DNA of 6,831 nucleotides, from contig CAMYQS010000080.1 of assembly GCA_947296835.1 (NCBI GenBank), positions 1 to 6,831 on the forward strand, in the 5' to 3' direction. Shown here one piece after another: positions 1-5,898 of the stretch (positions are counted from its first letter, which is position 1; the number at the start of each line of letters is the position of its first letter). Source of the stretch: an uncultured Atopostipes sp. Its GTDB lineage: Bacteria; Bacillota; Bacilli; Lactobacillales; Carnobacteriaceae_A. The notes below the pieces were generated by a model. That model ran no database searches. It was given only the letters and a program-made list of their open reading frames with translations, and was not told the origin of the DNA. The position numbers and the translations under genes were made by a program.

Positions 1-1
1 G

Positions 2-589
2 ATTTTAGCAGAACTAGAAAACAAAGAAATCAATTTTGAAAAGCTAGATAGGATTATCCAGGGGGATATCGGATTATCATACAAACTGTTGAAGTTAGCA
101 AACTCAGCACTTCATGGTACAAGCACTAAAATTACTTCAATCAAACAAGCTTTAGTAAGAATCGGAACGAAAGAAATCAGAAAATGGATTTACTTACTTA
201 TACTACAAACTACTGAAACAGTTGAAAACAGAGAATTACTTCGTACCTGCCTGATACGCGGACGCTTTATGGAGCAACTAGCAATTGAAATAGGTCAGTA
301 CGAACAGAAAACTTCTTATTTTTTAACGGGCGCTTTTTCTGAGATTGATAACATTTTAAACCGTGATATGGATGAAGTACTAGATGAACTCGCACTAAGT
401 ACTGAAGTAAAAGATGCTTTATTAGGTGAAGATAATACGATAAAAGAGATGTTAGATAAAGTTATTGGTTTCGAGAGCCACACTCTATGGACTGTAAGCC
501 AAAACAAGGTAGGTAAATTAGCGCCTGAACGAGTGATGGACACATATATTGAAGCATTGTCTTGGGCCGTAGAAGCAGGGTACAACTAA
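2..589 (+). CDS. EAL-HDOD (YuxH-like) signalling protein, C-terminal part, 5' truncated by window edge
   Basis: The frame is open from base 2 to the TAA at 587-589 (195 residues), so the TTG at 89 is only an internal codon and the true start lies outside the window. The visible part is an HDOD domain: it opens with the typical QGDIGLSYKLLKLANSAL stretch (about residues 20-37), continues with SIKQALVRIGTKEIRKW and a helix containing RGRFMEQLAIEIG, and ends with the helical YFLTGAFSEIDNIL / LALSTEVKDALLG region. In YuxH-type proteins this module follows an EAL domain related to cyclic-di-GMP phosphodiesterases. That domain would lie upstream, so neither its presence nor its catalytic residues can be checked here. 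HDOD domains lack the metal-binding HD pair and are thought to be non-enzymatic signalling scaffolds. The gene ends 14 nt before a strong terminator and converges on the satD operon. I am sure of the HDOD call and less sure of the EAL partner. Confidence 0.85.
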   Translation: MLAELENKEINFEKLDRIIQGDIGLSYKLLKLANSALHGTSTKITSIKQALVRIGTKEIRKWIYLLILQTTETVENRELLRTCLIRGRFMEQLAIEIGQYEQKTSYFLTGAFSEIDNILNRDMDEVLDELALSTEVKDALLGEDNTIKEMLDKVIGFESHTLWTVSQNKVGKLAPERVMDTYIEALSWAVEAGYN

Positions 590-602
590 ATAAGCTAATA
601 TT

Positions 603-647
603 AAAAGACCGGTATTCAAAGAAGTTCTCTTTGATACTGGTCTTTTT
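603..647. terminator. Rho-independent terminator, probably bidirectional
   Basis: The arms 603-622 and 628-646 form about 19 base pairs, with one bulged T (615) and one G-U pair around a 5-nt loop (623-627). The stem starts with AAAAGACC and ends with GGTCTTTTT, so it has a U-run when read rightwards after the HDOD gene. Read leftwards, after the DUF3307 gene ending at 678, it gives a UCUUUU run. Its position between two convergent genes fits shared use. Confidence 0.9.
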
Positions 648-677
648 AAGTGTCTTTTGGTACTTCTTGTATAAAGT

Positions 678-1391
678 TTAGACTACGATAATAATAAAGT
701 ATGCTGCAACAACATACAAAATACTGAATAGAGTTCCAATTAAATAGTATTCAGCAAACCCTTTGTTTTCCTCTATTTCCTTAAAGCGAGCAATTGATTT
801 TGCTGTGTATATAAAGCCTATCGCCGTGATTTGATTCATTACTAAGAATATAGCTGATAAAACTCTTTCTAAATTACCTATGACAGCTCCTGCACCTGGT
901 ATCGTTTGAGTTTTCGTTTCAAATTGATATTTTTGAAATACAATTTTGAAAGAGATGTTAGCCGGCTTAGTAATAACTAGAAAAAGTAATACCCATTTCA
1001 ACGTGTCTACACTTATAAAACTTAACGTAATACTAGGGTTAAAGATATATTCACTTAGCAAAATTATTAATCCAATATGAGTTAATTGATCTACTATGTA
1101 AACTACCTCATGACTTAGGGCTTCCCAGCTCTTTAAATAGAACTTAGCAACATCTACTATACAATGACTAAACCAAACCAATAAGCTAAGCAACCATACT
1201 TCTGAAAGTGATCCCCAGCCGAATAGGAGAATAGGGAAGATAGCTAATACTAAAGCATGAACTAGTAAATGTTTCGCTAAGGCTGATAATGATTTGGTTT
1301 TTACGTCAGCCATCTCTTGAGTTTGAAATTGGAAATCCCCAAGAACATGACACATTAATAGAATAAGCGTAATATTATTCAATAGACTCAT
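678..1391 (-). CDS. DUF3307 multi-pass membrane protein, partner of SatD
   Basis: This encodes a 237-residue integral membrane protein of the DUF3307 family; its biochemical role is unknown. I chose the ATG at 1391-1389 rather than an upstream in-frame ATG at 1454, because GGAGGA (1402-1397) sits 5 nt before it and the extra 21 residues (beginning MEISKYICIH) are just satD read out of frame. Family features visible are the N-terminal CHVLGDFQFQT (residues 14-24), TIPGAGAVIGNLERVL (163-178) and a C-terminal FAEYYLIGTLFSIL segment (212-225). Hydrophobic stretches near 5-18, 43-58, 64-80, 103-115, 130-142, 178-196 and 215-236 suggest about six or seven membrane passes. Four helix-spaced polar pairs stand out: H15/D19, H41/H45, H76/D80 and D101/H105. 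They could line a metal site, but that is inference. The start lies inside satD (17-nt overlap), which implies translational coupling and equal dosage. Confidence 0.85.
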   Translation of the reverse strand: MSLLNNITLILLMCHVLGDFQFQTQEMADVKTKSLSALAKHLLVHALVLAIFPILLFGWGSLSEVWLLSLLVWFSHCIVDVAKFYLKSWEALSHEVVYIVDQLTHIGLIILLSEYIFNPSITLSFISVDTLKWVLLFLVITKPANISFKIVFQKYQFETKTQTIPGAGAVIGNLERVLSAIFLVMNQITAIGFIYTAKSIARFKEIEENKGFAEYYLIGTLFSILYVVAAYFIIIVV

Positions 1392-2040
1392 CAAATTCCT
1401 CCAACAAATACCCCATCGTATTACGTGAATGCAGATATATTTTGATATTTCCATTATTCAGACGCTTACTTAGACTGCTTGCAGAGATACCTAACTCCTC
1501 AGCAAATTCTTTTTGATTAAAATCATCTGTATAAATCTGTTCAGCTAGCATCTGTTCAAACGTTTTTCTTTGTAAATCTGTCCATTCATCTTTTAACGTA
1601 TCCGACAGTAAGAGCAGATTGTTTATTGTACGATCAAATTTATCATCTTTTGTTATGATATATCCTTTGGTTTTACCCGACCAATTTTGATTATGAATAA
1701 TGTTTATAGCTTCTCGTGCGTTCCAATAAGCTGGTCCATCAGCACCAATACTTACATCTTTATTAAAGTCAGTAGATAACGTGCCGTAACCCAGGCCAAA
1801 TCGAAATGGCACAGGAATTAGCATTTCTAGATGATCCAGCAGCTTAAAAATGGTTTTTGATGGTGTCAACAACGCCTGAAATTCATCACCTAACGTTAAT
1901 GTAAACTTTGATTGAACCAAATCTGGATACAGCTCATGAATTGTCTCAAACGCATGGTTAATAGCCTCTTGTAGTTGTGAGCGATTGGTAACTTGTTTAG
2001 ATTGAATAATATCACCAATAAGTGCAAAGTAACTTGTCAT
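1375..2040 (-). CDS. satD: SatD family protein: cyclase-like palm domain plus C-terminal helix-turn-helix
   Basis: This is a 221-residue SatD family protein, named after a gene of the Streptococcus mutans sat (secretion and acid tolerance) operon; its molecular function is unsettled. The ATG at 2040 is preceded by AGGAGGG (2053-2047) with 6-nt spacing. Visible motifs are ALIGDIIQSK (6-15), FTLTLGDEFQALL (46-58), FRFGLGYG (79-86) and GADGPAYWNAREAI (99-112). Their order and spacing resemble class III nucleotidyl cyclases: first metal Asp, the GD hairpin, R.GI..G, then GP..N.AAR. D10 and D52/E53 would be the candidate metal ligands. Residues about 176-202 (FAEELGISASSLSKRLNNG) form a helix-turn-helix, so the protein probably binds DNA. 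It is the first gene of an operon with the DUF3307 gene. Three phased repeats cover its promoter and are the obvious candidate for autoregulation. The family call is firm; catalysis is inferred. Confidence 0.85.
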   Translation of the reverse strand: MTSYFALIGDIIQSKQVTNRSQLQEAINHAFETIHELYPDLVQSKFTLTLGDEFQALLTPSKTIFKLLDHLEMLIPVPFRFGLGYGTLSTDFNKDVSIGADGPAYWNAREAINIIHNQNWSGKTKGYIITKDDKFDRTINNLLLLSDTLKDEWTDLQRKTFEQMLAEQIYTDDFNQKEFAEELGISASSLSKRLNNGNIKIYLHSRNTMGYLLEEFDESIE

Positions 2041-2070
2041 TCAAATCCCTCCTAAATGACATTGTAAATT

Positions 2071-2148
2071 ATTTCCGTTTATAAGGATATTTCATTAGAT
2101 TTCCCTTTATAAGGACATTTTACCAAATTTCACTTAAAAAGACAATAA
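2071..2148. repeat. Three phased 22-bp direct repeats over the satD promoter (putative operator)
   Basis: R1 (2071-2092) and R2 (2099-2120) match at 20 of 22 positions. A weaker R3 (2127-2148) matches R2 at about 12 of its first 15 positions. Starts are exactly 28 bp apart. The consensus, with the orphan pair at 5683-5732, is ATTTCCNTTTANANGGAYAT followed by T-rich sequence; each good copy contains a TCC-N8-GGA dyad. R3 covers the -35, R2 touches the -10, and R1 lies in the leader about 30 bp from the start codon. This is the arrangement expected of a cooperative repressor site, and the natural candidate binder is SatD's own helix-turn-helix. Confidence 0.8.
2117..2145 (-). promoter_or_regulatory. 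sigma-A-type promoter of satD operon
   Basis: Reading leftwards, a -35 TTGTCT (2145-2140) is followed by a 17-nt spacer and a -10 TAAAAT (2122-2117). The -10 is extended by a TGG immediately before it. Transcription should begin near 2110, leaving a leader of about 70 nt before the satD ATG. The -35 lies inside repeat R3 and the -10 overlaps the end of repeat R2, so a protein bound to the repeats would compete with RNA polymerase. Confidence 0.7.
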
Positions 2149-2400
2149 CAATGGCTAATAGTAAGAATCATATTTTAAAATGGCAGACACCTAATAAGAA
2201 ATGAAAGTATTTACTATTATGTTCAGTTGCGTTAAGGATTATAAACTGTTTAGGATAGAGCAAACCGTCATTCATGAAACAATCTTTAAAAAATAGATTC
2301 TTTTTACTTAGGATGCTTCTGATAGAAGCTATAAGGTGTGTTAAAATATGAGTTGTTCACATAAATCAAATGAAAGATAATAAAAGGGGAGCGACTATTT
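2149..2400. other. Divergent intergenic region upstream of recQ
   Basis: Together with the satD control region this makes 360 bases without a gene between satD and recQ. The part to the right of the repeats is AT-rich and I see no credible ORF. It holds a 9-bp sequence (2182-2190) repeated after recQ, a hyphenated palindrome (2315-2329), a weak -10-like TAAAAT (2342-2347) and the recQ ribosome binding site AAGGGGAG (2384-2391). Confidence 0.6.
2315..2347 (+). promoter_or_regulatory. Candidate recQ promoter/operator region
   Basis: A perfect hyphenated palindrome, GCTTCT-GAT-AGAAGC (2315-2329), ends 12 bp before a possible -10, TAAAAT (2342-2347). No good -35 is present: the best candidate is TTCTGA at 2317-2322, inside the palindrome and with a long 19-bp spacer. 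If this is the promoter, the palindrome would overlap the polymerase footprint and could be an operator. No Firmicute LexA-type SOS box was seen. Confidence 0.3.
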
Positions 2401-4533
2401 GTGCAATTAGAATCAGTATTACAACAACATTTTGGGTATTCATCATTTCGGGCGGGGCAAAAAGATATTATTGATACCCTATTAGCTGGTGGTGATGCAT
2501 TAGGTGTTTTACCGACTGGTGGTGGAAAATCTATTTGTTATCAATTGCCAGCCTTAATACTACCTGGACTTACAGTCGTTATATCACCACTCATATCCTT
2601 GATGAAAGACCAAGTGGATACATTAACACAACTAGATATCCCGGCGGCTTATTTAAACTCTTCTATTTCAAATGATGAATTTCAATTGATTGTGGATCGT
2701 ATAAGACAAGGTCATTTAAAATTATTGTATGTTGCACCTGAACGGTTAAGTAATGAAGGATTCGTTCAATTCTTAACGCAACAGTCTATTTCTCTAGTGG
2801 CTGTGGATGAGGCACACTGTGTGTCACAATGGGGTTTTGACTTTCGACCGAGTTATCGTAATATCAATCAATTTATTGAGCGGTTACCGACACGGCCAAT
2901 TGTAGCAGGTTTTACAGCTACAGCAACAGACATGGTACAAAAAGATATCGTTAAACAATTAGAGTTGGTACAACCCAGCGTTTTTATTAATTCTTTTGAT
3001 CGTCCAAATATTAAATTCACCGTTGTAGAACCAAGCAATCGTAATGCAAGTCTTTACCAATTGTTGGATAAAGAAGAAGCGATTATTATTTATGCGAGTA
3101 CACGAAAACAAGTGGATAAGCTGCATGAAAACTTACGCCAAAAAGGCTTTGCGGTTAATAAATATCATGCGGGATTGACAAATGAAGAAAGGCAACAATC
3201 ACATAATTCATTTATTAATGATACAACAAATATTATCGTCGCGACAAATGCATTTGGGATGGGGATTGACAAAACCGATGTACGCAAAGTCATTCACTAC
3301 AACTTACCCAAAGATTTGGAGAGTTATTATCAAGAAGCAGGTCGAGCTGGGCGTGATTCATTAGATGCCGAAGCAATTCTACTTTACGATCCACAAGATA
3401 TTATGACCAACAAATTTTTAATCGGGCAGAGTTCTGATGAGACTGCTGAAGAACGATTAGAGATTATGATTCGTTACGCTAATTTTACCGGTTGTATAAG
3501 AAATTATATTTTACAATATTTTGGTGAAGATGCGACTGAACCTTGTGGAAATTGTTCAAATTGTCTCGGAGAATTGAAGTTGGTTGATGTAACAAAAGAA
3601 GGGCAGATGGTTCTATCTTGTATTGTACGCATGAAAGCAAACTTTGGGATGACGATGGTAGTTGATGTCTTACGGGGCAGTCGTAATCAACGCATATTAG
3701 ATAATCAGTTCGAACAATTGACAACACATGGCATTATGAAAGAGTACACTGCACAACAAGTTCGAGATATCATTTCATCTTTGGTGGCGCATCGGTATAT
3801 AGGGGTGACTGAATACCGTGGTCTTTATGTAACTGCTTTAGCGAAAAAACTATTAGTTGGTGATGAAAGCTTATCGATTAAAGAACGTTCGTATAAACAA
3901 ACAGGTAGGTCATCTTCTTCTCAGACTGTTATAAGCCATGTCAATCAAGACTTATATGAAGCATTAAGAGAAGTACGAACGGAACTATCTAAAGTCGAAA
4001 ATGTTCCAGCATATATTATTTTTTCAAATAAAACGTTGGAAGATATGGCGAGTAAACTACCAAAAAACATCGATGAATTTTTGTTAGTTGAAGGGGTAGG
4101 TTCGGTTAAAGCAGAGAAATATGCGGGGCACTTTTTACCCATTATTCATCTTTTTCCTGCTGCTAAGAAAGGACAAGTCCGAGATGTGGAAACCAGCACC
4201 GGAAATAATCCGTCTCATCTAAGGGTAAATAATCAAGTGAGCTACCTGGAGAGTGCAGACTATGCGGAACAAGGACTCACTCCTTATGAGATTGCTATAG
4301 AACGTGGAATTTCTGAAACAACGGTTTTAAGTCATATGACGCAAGCTGCTGAGGAAGGTATTTTAGAAGAATTTGATGCGGATGTACCGGCATTACACAA
4401 GCGTTTAATTAAAGAAGCGTTACAAAACAAAGGGTATGAGAAATTAAAGACGATCAAAGAAGCCGTACCTGATAAAATTACTTATGATGAGATTAAATAT
4501 GTATTGATTGAGTTCTTAGTTTACGGTAAATAG
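2401..4533 (+). CDS. recQ: ATP-dependent DNA helicase RecQ
   Basis: RecQ is a 3'-5' DNA helicase of superfamily 2 acting in recombination and replication-fork repair. This copy has 710 residues, against about 600 for the E. coli and B. subtilis enzymes. It starts at GTG 2401, 9 nt after AAGGGGAG. All key parts are visible: the F-Y-S-S-FR-GQ adenine-binding region (11-20), Walker A PTGGGKS (38-44), Walker B DEAHC (136-140) running into the aromatic-rich loop SQWGFDFRPSYR, motif III TATAT (172-176), and motif VI QEAGRAGRD (311-319). The four zinc cysteines are C365, C382, C385 and C388. A winged-helix region (about 400-485) and an HRDC domain (about 512-585, with LLVEGVGSVKAEKYG-like hairpin) follow. 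The extra ~100 residues carry a helix-turn-helix-like segment (GLTPYEIAIERGISETTVLS, 625-644), as in longer Firmicute RecQs. The gene looks intact and functional. Confidence 0.95.
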   Translation: MQLESVLQQHFGYSSFRAGQKDIIDTLLAGGDALGVLPTGGGKSICYQLPALILPGLTVVISPLISLMKDQVDTLTQLDIPAAYLNSSISNDEFQLIVDRIRQGHLKLLYVAPERLSNEGFVQFLTQQSISLVAVDEAHCVSQWGFDFRPSYRNINQFIERLPTRPIVAGFTATATDMVQKDIVKQLELVQPSVFINSFDRPNIKFTVVEPSNRNASLYQLLDKEEAIIIYASTRKQVDKLHENLRQKGFAVNKYHAGLTNEERQQSHNSFINDTTNIIVATNAFGMGIDKTDVRKVIHYNLPKDLESYYQEAGRAGRDSLDAEAILLYDPQDIMTNKFLIGQSSDETAEERLEIMIRYANFTGCIRNYILQYFGEDATEPCGNCSNCLGELKLVDVTKEGQMVLSCIVRMKANFGMTMVVDVLRGSRNQRILDNQFEQLTTHGIMKEYTAQQVRDIISSLVAHRYIGVTEYRGLYVTALAKKLLVGDESLSIKERSYKQTGRSSSSQTVISHVNQDLYEALREVRTELSKVENVPAYIIFSNKTLEDMASKLPKNIDEFLLVEGVGSVKAEKYAGHFLPIIHLFPAAKKGQVRDVETSTGNNPSHLRVNNQVSYLESADYAEQGLTPYEIAIERGISETTVLSHMTQAAEEGILEEFDADVPALHKRLIKEALQNKGYEKLKTIKEAVPDKITYDEIKYVLIEFLVYGK

Positions 4534-4550
4534 ATAGTAAGTTGTTAATA

Positions 4551-4559
4551 GGCAGACAC
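4551..4559. repeat. 9-bp direct repeat flanking recQ (second copy of 2182-2190)
   Basis: GGCAGACAC occurs at 2182-2190 upstream and 4551-4559 downstream of recQ in the same orientation. It could be a scar of recombination or insertion around recQ, but a 9-bp match between two AT-rich gaps may be chance. No transposase or longer inverted repeat accompanies it. Confidence 0.25.
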
Positions 4560-4616
4560 TGAGAAACAAAAAAGTCTCTCTATAATTTAAGCAACCCAAA
4601 TATATGAATTTAACTT

Positions 4617-4659
4617 ACACTTTTGGAGCCTATGGTAAATAAACTACCAAAGGGAGTGT
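4617..4659. repeat. Imperfect inverted repeat between recQ and the fic pseudogene
   Basis: ACACTTTTGG (4617-4626) can pair with CCAAA (4647-4651) and AGTGT (4655-4659), with a bulged GGG between them. A competing inner hairpin, TGGTA/TACCA, shares part of the loop. There is no U-run after it, so it is not a classical terminator. It could be a recQ transcript end structure or an operator upstream of the fic promoter. Confidence 0.35.
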
Positions 4660-4689
4660 TACTTATATAAATATATACTTTATTAATTA

Positions 4690-4698
4690 TGATATAAT
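4690..4698 (+). promoter_or_regulatory. Extended -10 promoter of the fic pseudogene
   Basis: TGATATAAT (4690-4698) is a perfect extended -10 element. No recognisable -35 lies 16-18 bp upstream, as is usual for extended -10 promoters. Transcription would start near 4705, about 36 nt before the TTG start, with GGGGGA (4730-4735) as ribosome binding site. Confidence 0.5.
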
Positions 4699-4740
4699 AT
4701 AAATCTATATTAGACGAGCATTTCGAAATGGGGGATTTAA

Positions 4741-5312
4741 TTGAAAGAACAAAATACTAAACGAAGAGCTTTAGAATTATAGGATACCGGTGCGATAGAT
4801 GAATTTGAAGTAGGCACTTTTAAAGGACTGCAAAATATCCATAAGTATCTGTTTAATGGGTTAGAAGGATATAATGCTGGAGAGATTAGACAAGTTGATA
4901 TCTCAAAGAAAAACTTCCGATTTGTAAGTGCACTATATCTTCAAGAAGCATTAAAGGTTGTAGAAGGAATGTCCGAGAATGACTATGATGAGATCATAGA
5001 AAAATACATTGAAATGAATGTGCACATCCTTTTCGAGAAGGGAATGGCCGAGCTACCCGAATTTGGTTGGATCAAGCTCTTAAAAAGAACTTAGGTGTTT
5101 GTATAGACTGGTCTCTAATTAATAGAAATGACTACTTAAACTTTATGGAATTAAGTCCAATTAATGGTAAGTATATTAAATCGTTATTAAAAGATGGGTT
5201 AACTGATAAGATATATGATCGTACTGTATATATGAAAGGTATTGACCGATCGTACGAATATGAAGAAGAAGACACAATCAGTATTTTTGATATTGACAAA
5301 AAGAAAAAATAA
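4741..5312 (+). pseudogene. fic: Fic family protein (AMP-transferase type), inactivated by a stop and a frameshift
   Basis: Fic proteins transfer AMP (or another nucleotide part) to hydroxyl groups on target proteins, and many small ones are toxin-like. The likely start is TTG 4741, 5 nt after GGGGGA, with an in-frame TAA just before it. The frame hits TAG at 4780-4782, after only 13 codons (ending RALEL), then continues as recognisable Fic sequence: DTGAIDEFEVGTFKGLQNIH, a GEIRQVDISKKNFRF segment, and EKYIEMNV. A one-base deletion near 5020-5022 then shifts the frame. In the next frame the active-site loop AHPFREGNGRATR is perfectly encoded (5022-5060) and reads on to TAA 5310. Repaired, the protein would be about 190 residues. 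Near its end, SYEYEE resembles the S/T-xxx-E-G/N inhibitory helix motif of class III Fic enzymes, though the last residue is E. No antitoxin gene is visible. Confidence 0.88.
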
Positions 5313-5344
5313 AAATAATTAAGCTAAATGGTTTTCTGACGTAG

Positions 5345-5360
5345 TTGTTCAGTTGTTCAG
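5345..5360. repeat. Tandem 8-bp repeat (TTGTTCAG twice)
   Basis: Two perfect adjacent copies of TTGTTCAG occupy 5345-5352 and 5353-5360, in the gap between the fic pseudogene and the following terminator. No function is evident; it may come from replication slippage. Confidence 0.6.
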
Positions 5361-5388
5361 GGAGTGAATGACATATGTCTAATAATCG

Positions 5389-5414
5389 ACCTAGACTTTT
5401 TGTCTAGGTTTTTC
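5389..5414 (+). terminator. Rho-independent terminator after the fic pseudogene
   Basis: ACCTAGAC (5389-5396) and GTCTAGGT (5402-5409) form a perfect 8-bp stem around a TTTTT loop, followed by a short T-run (5409-5413). It lies 77 nt downstream of the fic stop and would end rightward transcripts. On the opposite strand no U-run follows the stem, so it is directional. Confidence 0.8.
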
Positions 5415-5682
5415 TCTGTATAATCACTGATGTTTGAGAATTTCATAATTATAACTATATAACTAACATAACAGTATTTGAAAACCAATTACACGACGTC
5501 TGACACTATTTTGATGGATAGATTGATAGGATATCTCCGTTAAATCATTCTAAAATGTCTCAGAATCGACATCATTTAAGTCTAGTATAAGAAGATGAGC
5601 CTGTACTTGCTGTAATCCATAAACTTACTAGAGATAGCATATTAAGGACCGTAGCAAATGAAGAGTGATCACTTGTTGAATA
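5415..5682. other. Gene-free, apparently decayed stretch
   Basis: I find no intact gene here on either strand. One frame looks like a possible coding relic: from ATG 5555 it reads MSQNRHHLSLV, stops at TAA 5588, then runs through 25 more sense codons (including DEPVLAVIHKLTRDSIL) to TGA 5666. It matches no family I recognise and could be chance. The whole stretch is rich in stops in all frames, as expected of degraded accessory DNA. Confidence 0.4.
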
Positions 5683-5732
5683 ATTTCCATTTATAGGGAC
5701 ATTTCTTATAATTTCCGTTTTAGAGGATATTA
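5683..5732. repeat. Orphan pair of satD-type 22-bp repeats at 28-bp pitch
   Basis: R4 (5683-5704) and R5 (5711-5732) match the repeats over the satD promoter: ATTTCC, an 8-bp A/T-rich core, GGA, then C/T-AT-T. Starts are again exactly 28 bp apart and the orientation is the same. R4 matches R2 at 20 of 22 positions. A leftward promoter-like pair overlaps them: -35 TTGATA (5745-5740), 17-nt spacer, -10 TAAAAC (5722-5717). No intact gene lies to the left, so this looks like a satD-type control region that has lost its gene, or a second site for the same regulator. Confidence 0.75.
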
Positions 5733-5898
5733 AAAAATCTATCAATAGAAACTAGCATGGTTGAGATTAGTACGAGTACTTGAGAAATTTAGTTGAAACA
5801 AATATTTTAAGCATGATCCATAGGAATCTGCACAAGACTTCAGTGAAACATCTATTGAAGAAAACTTTTCTCTAACTTAAGGTACTTTTAGTGAATAA
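5733..5898. other. AT-rich stretch without an identifiable gene
   Basis: All frames are interrupted by stops. One fragment, 5863-5880 upstream to about 5813, reads SAQDFSETSIEENFSLT in a frame with an earlier TAG, possibly a coding relic of an unidentified protein. A short inverted repeat AGTAC-GA-GTACT (about 5769-5780) is also present. Nothing here can be assigned a function. Confidence 0.3.

Noticed and set aside
316..585. Minus-strand ORF inside the HDOD gene
   Set aside because: Lies opposite a well-supported coding frame, with no family resemblance.
1389..1454. Upstream in-frame ATG adding 21 residues to the DUF3307 protein
   Set aside because: The extension is satD read in another frame, with no ribosome binding site at 1454, while GGAGGA sits 5 nt before the ATG at 1391.
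2071..2148. Short CRISPR-like array
   Set aside because: Regular 28-bp pitch, but the gaps are only 6 bp and there are no cas genes. The repeats coincide with a promoter and so fit an operator.
2201..2400. SOS (LexA) box for recQ
   Set aside because: No GAAC-N4-GTTC-type sequence was found in the upstream region.
3182..4142. Three small ORFs within recQ (3182-3364 +, 3485-3727 -, 3945-4142 -)
   Set aside because: All are shadows of the intact recQ frame.
5067..5312. Stand-alone 81-residue protein
   Set aside because: It is the frame-shifted C-terminal part of the fic pseudogene; its apparent start is an internal codon.
5374..5406. Tiny ORF MSNNRPRLFV after a GGGAG sequence
   Set aside because: Ten codons lying inside the terminator hairpin; no leader-peptide logic, since no gene follows closely.
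5628..5690. Leftward 20-codon ORF behind the orphan repeats (MEIIQQVITLHLL)
   Set aside because: No ribosome binding site, and its start overlaps repeat R4. Too short to call.
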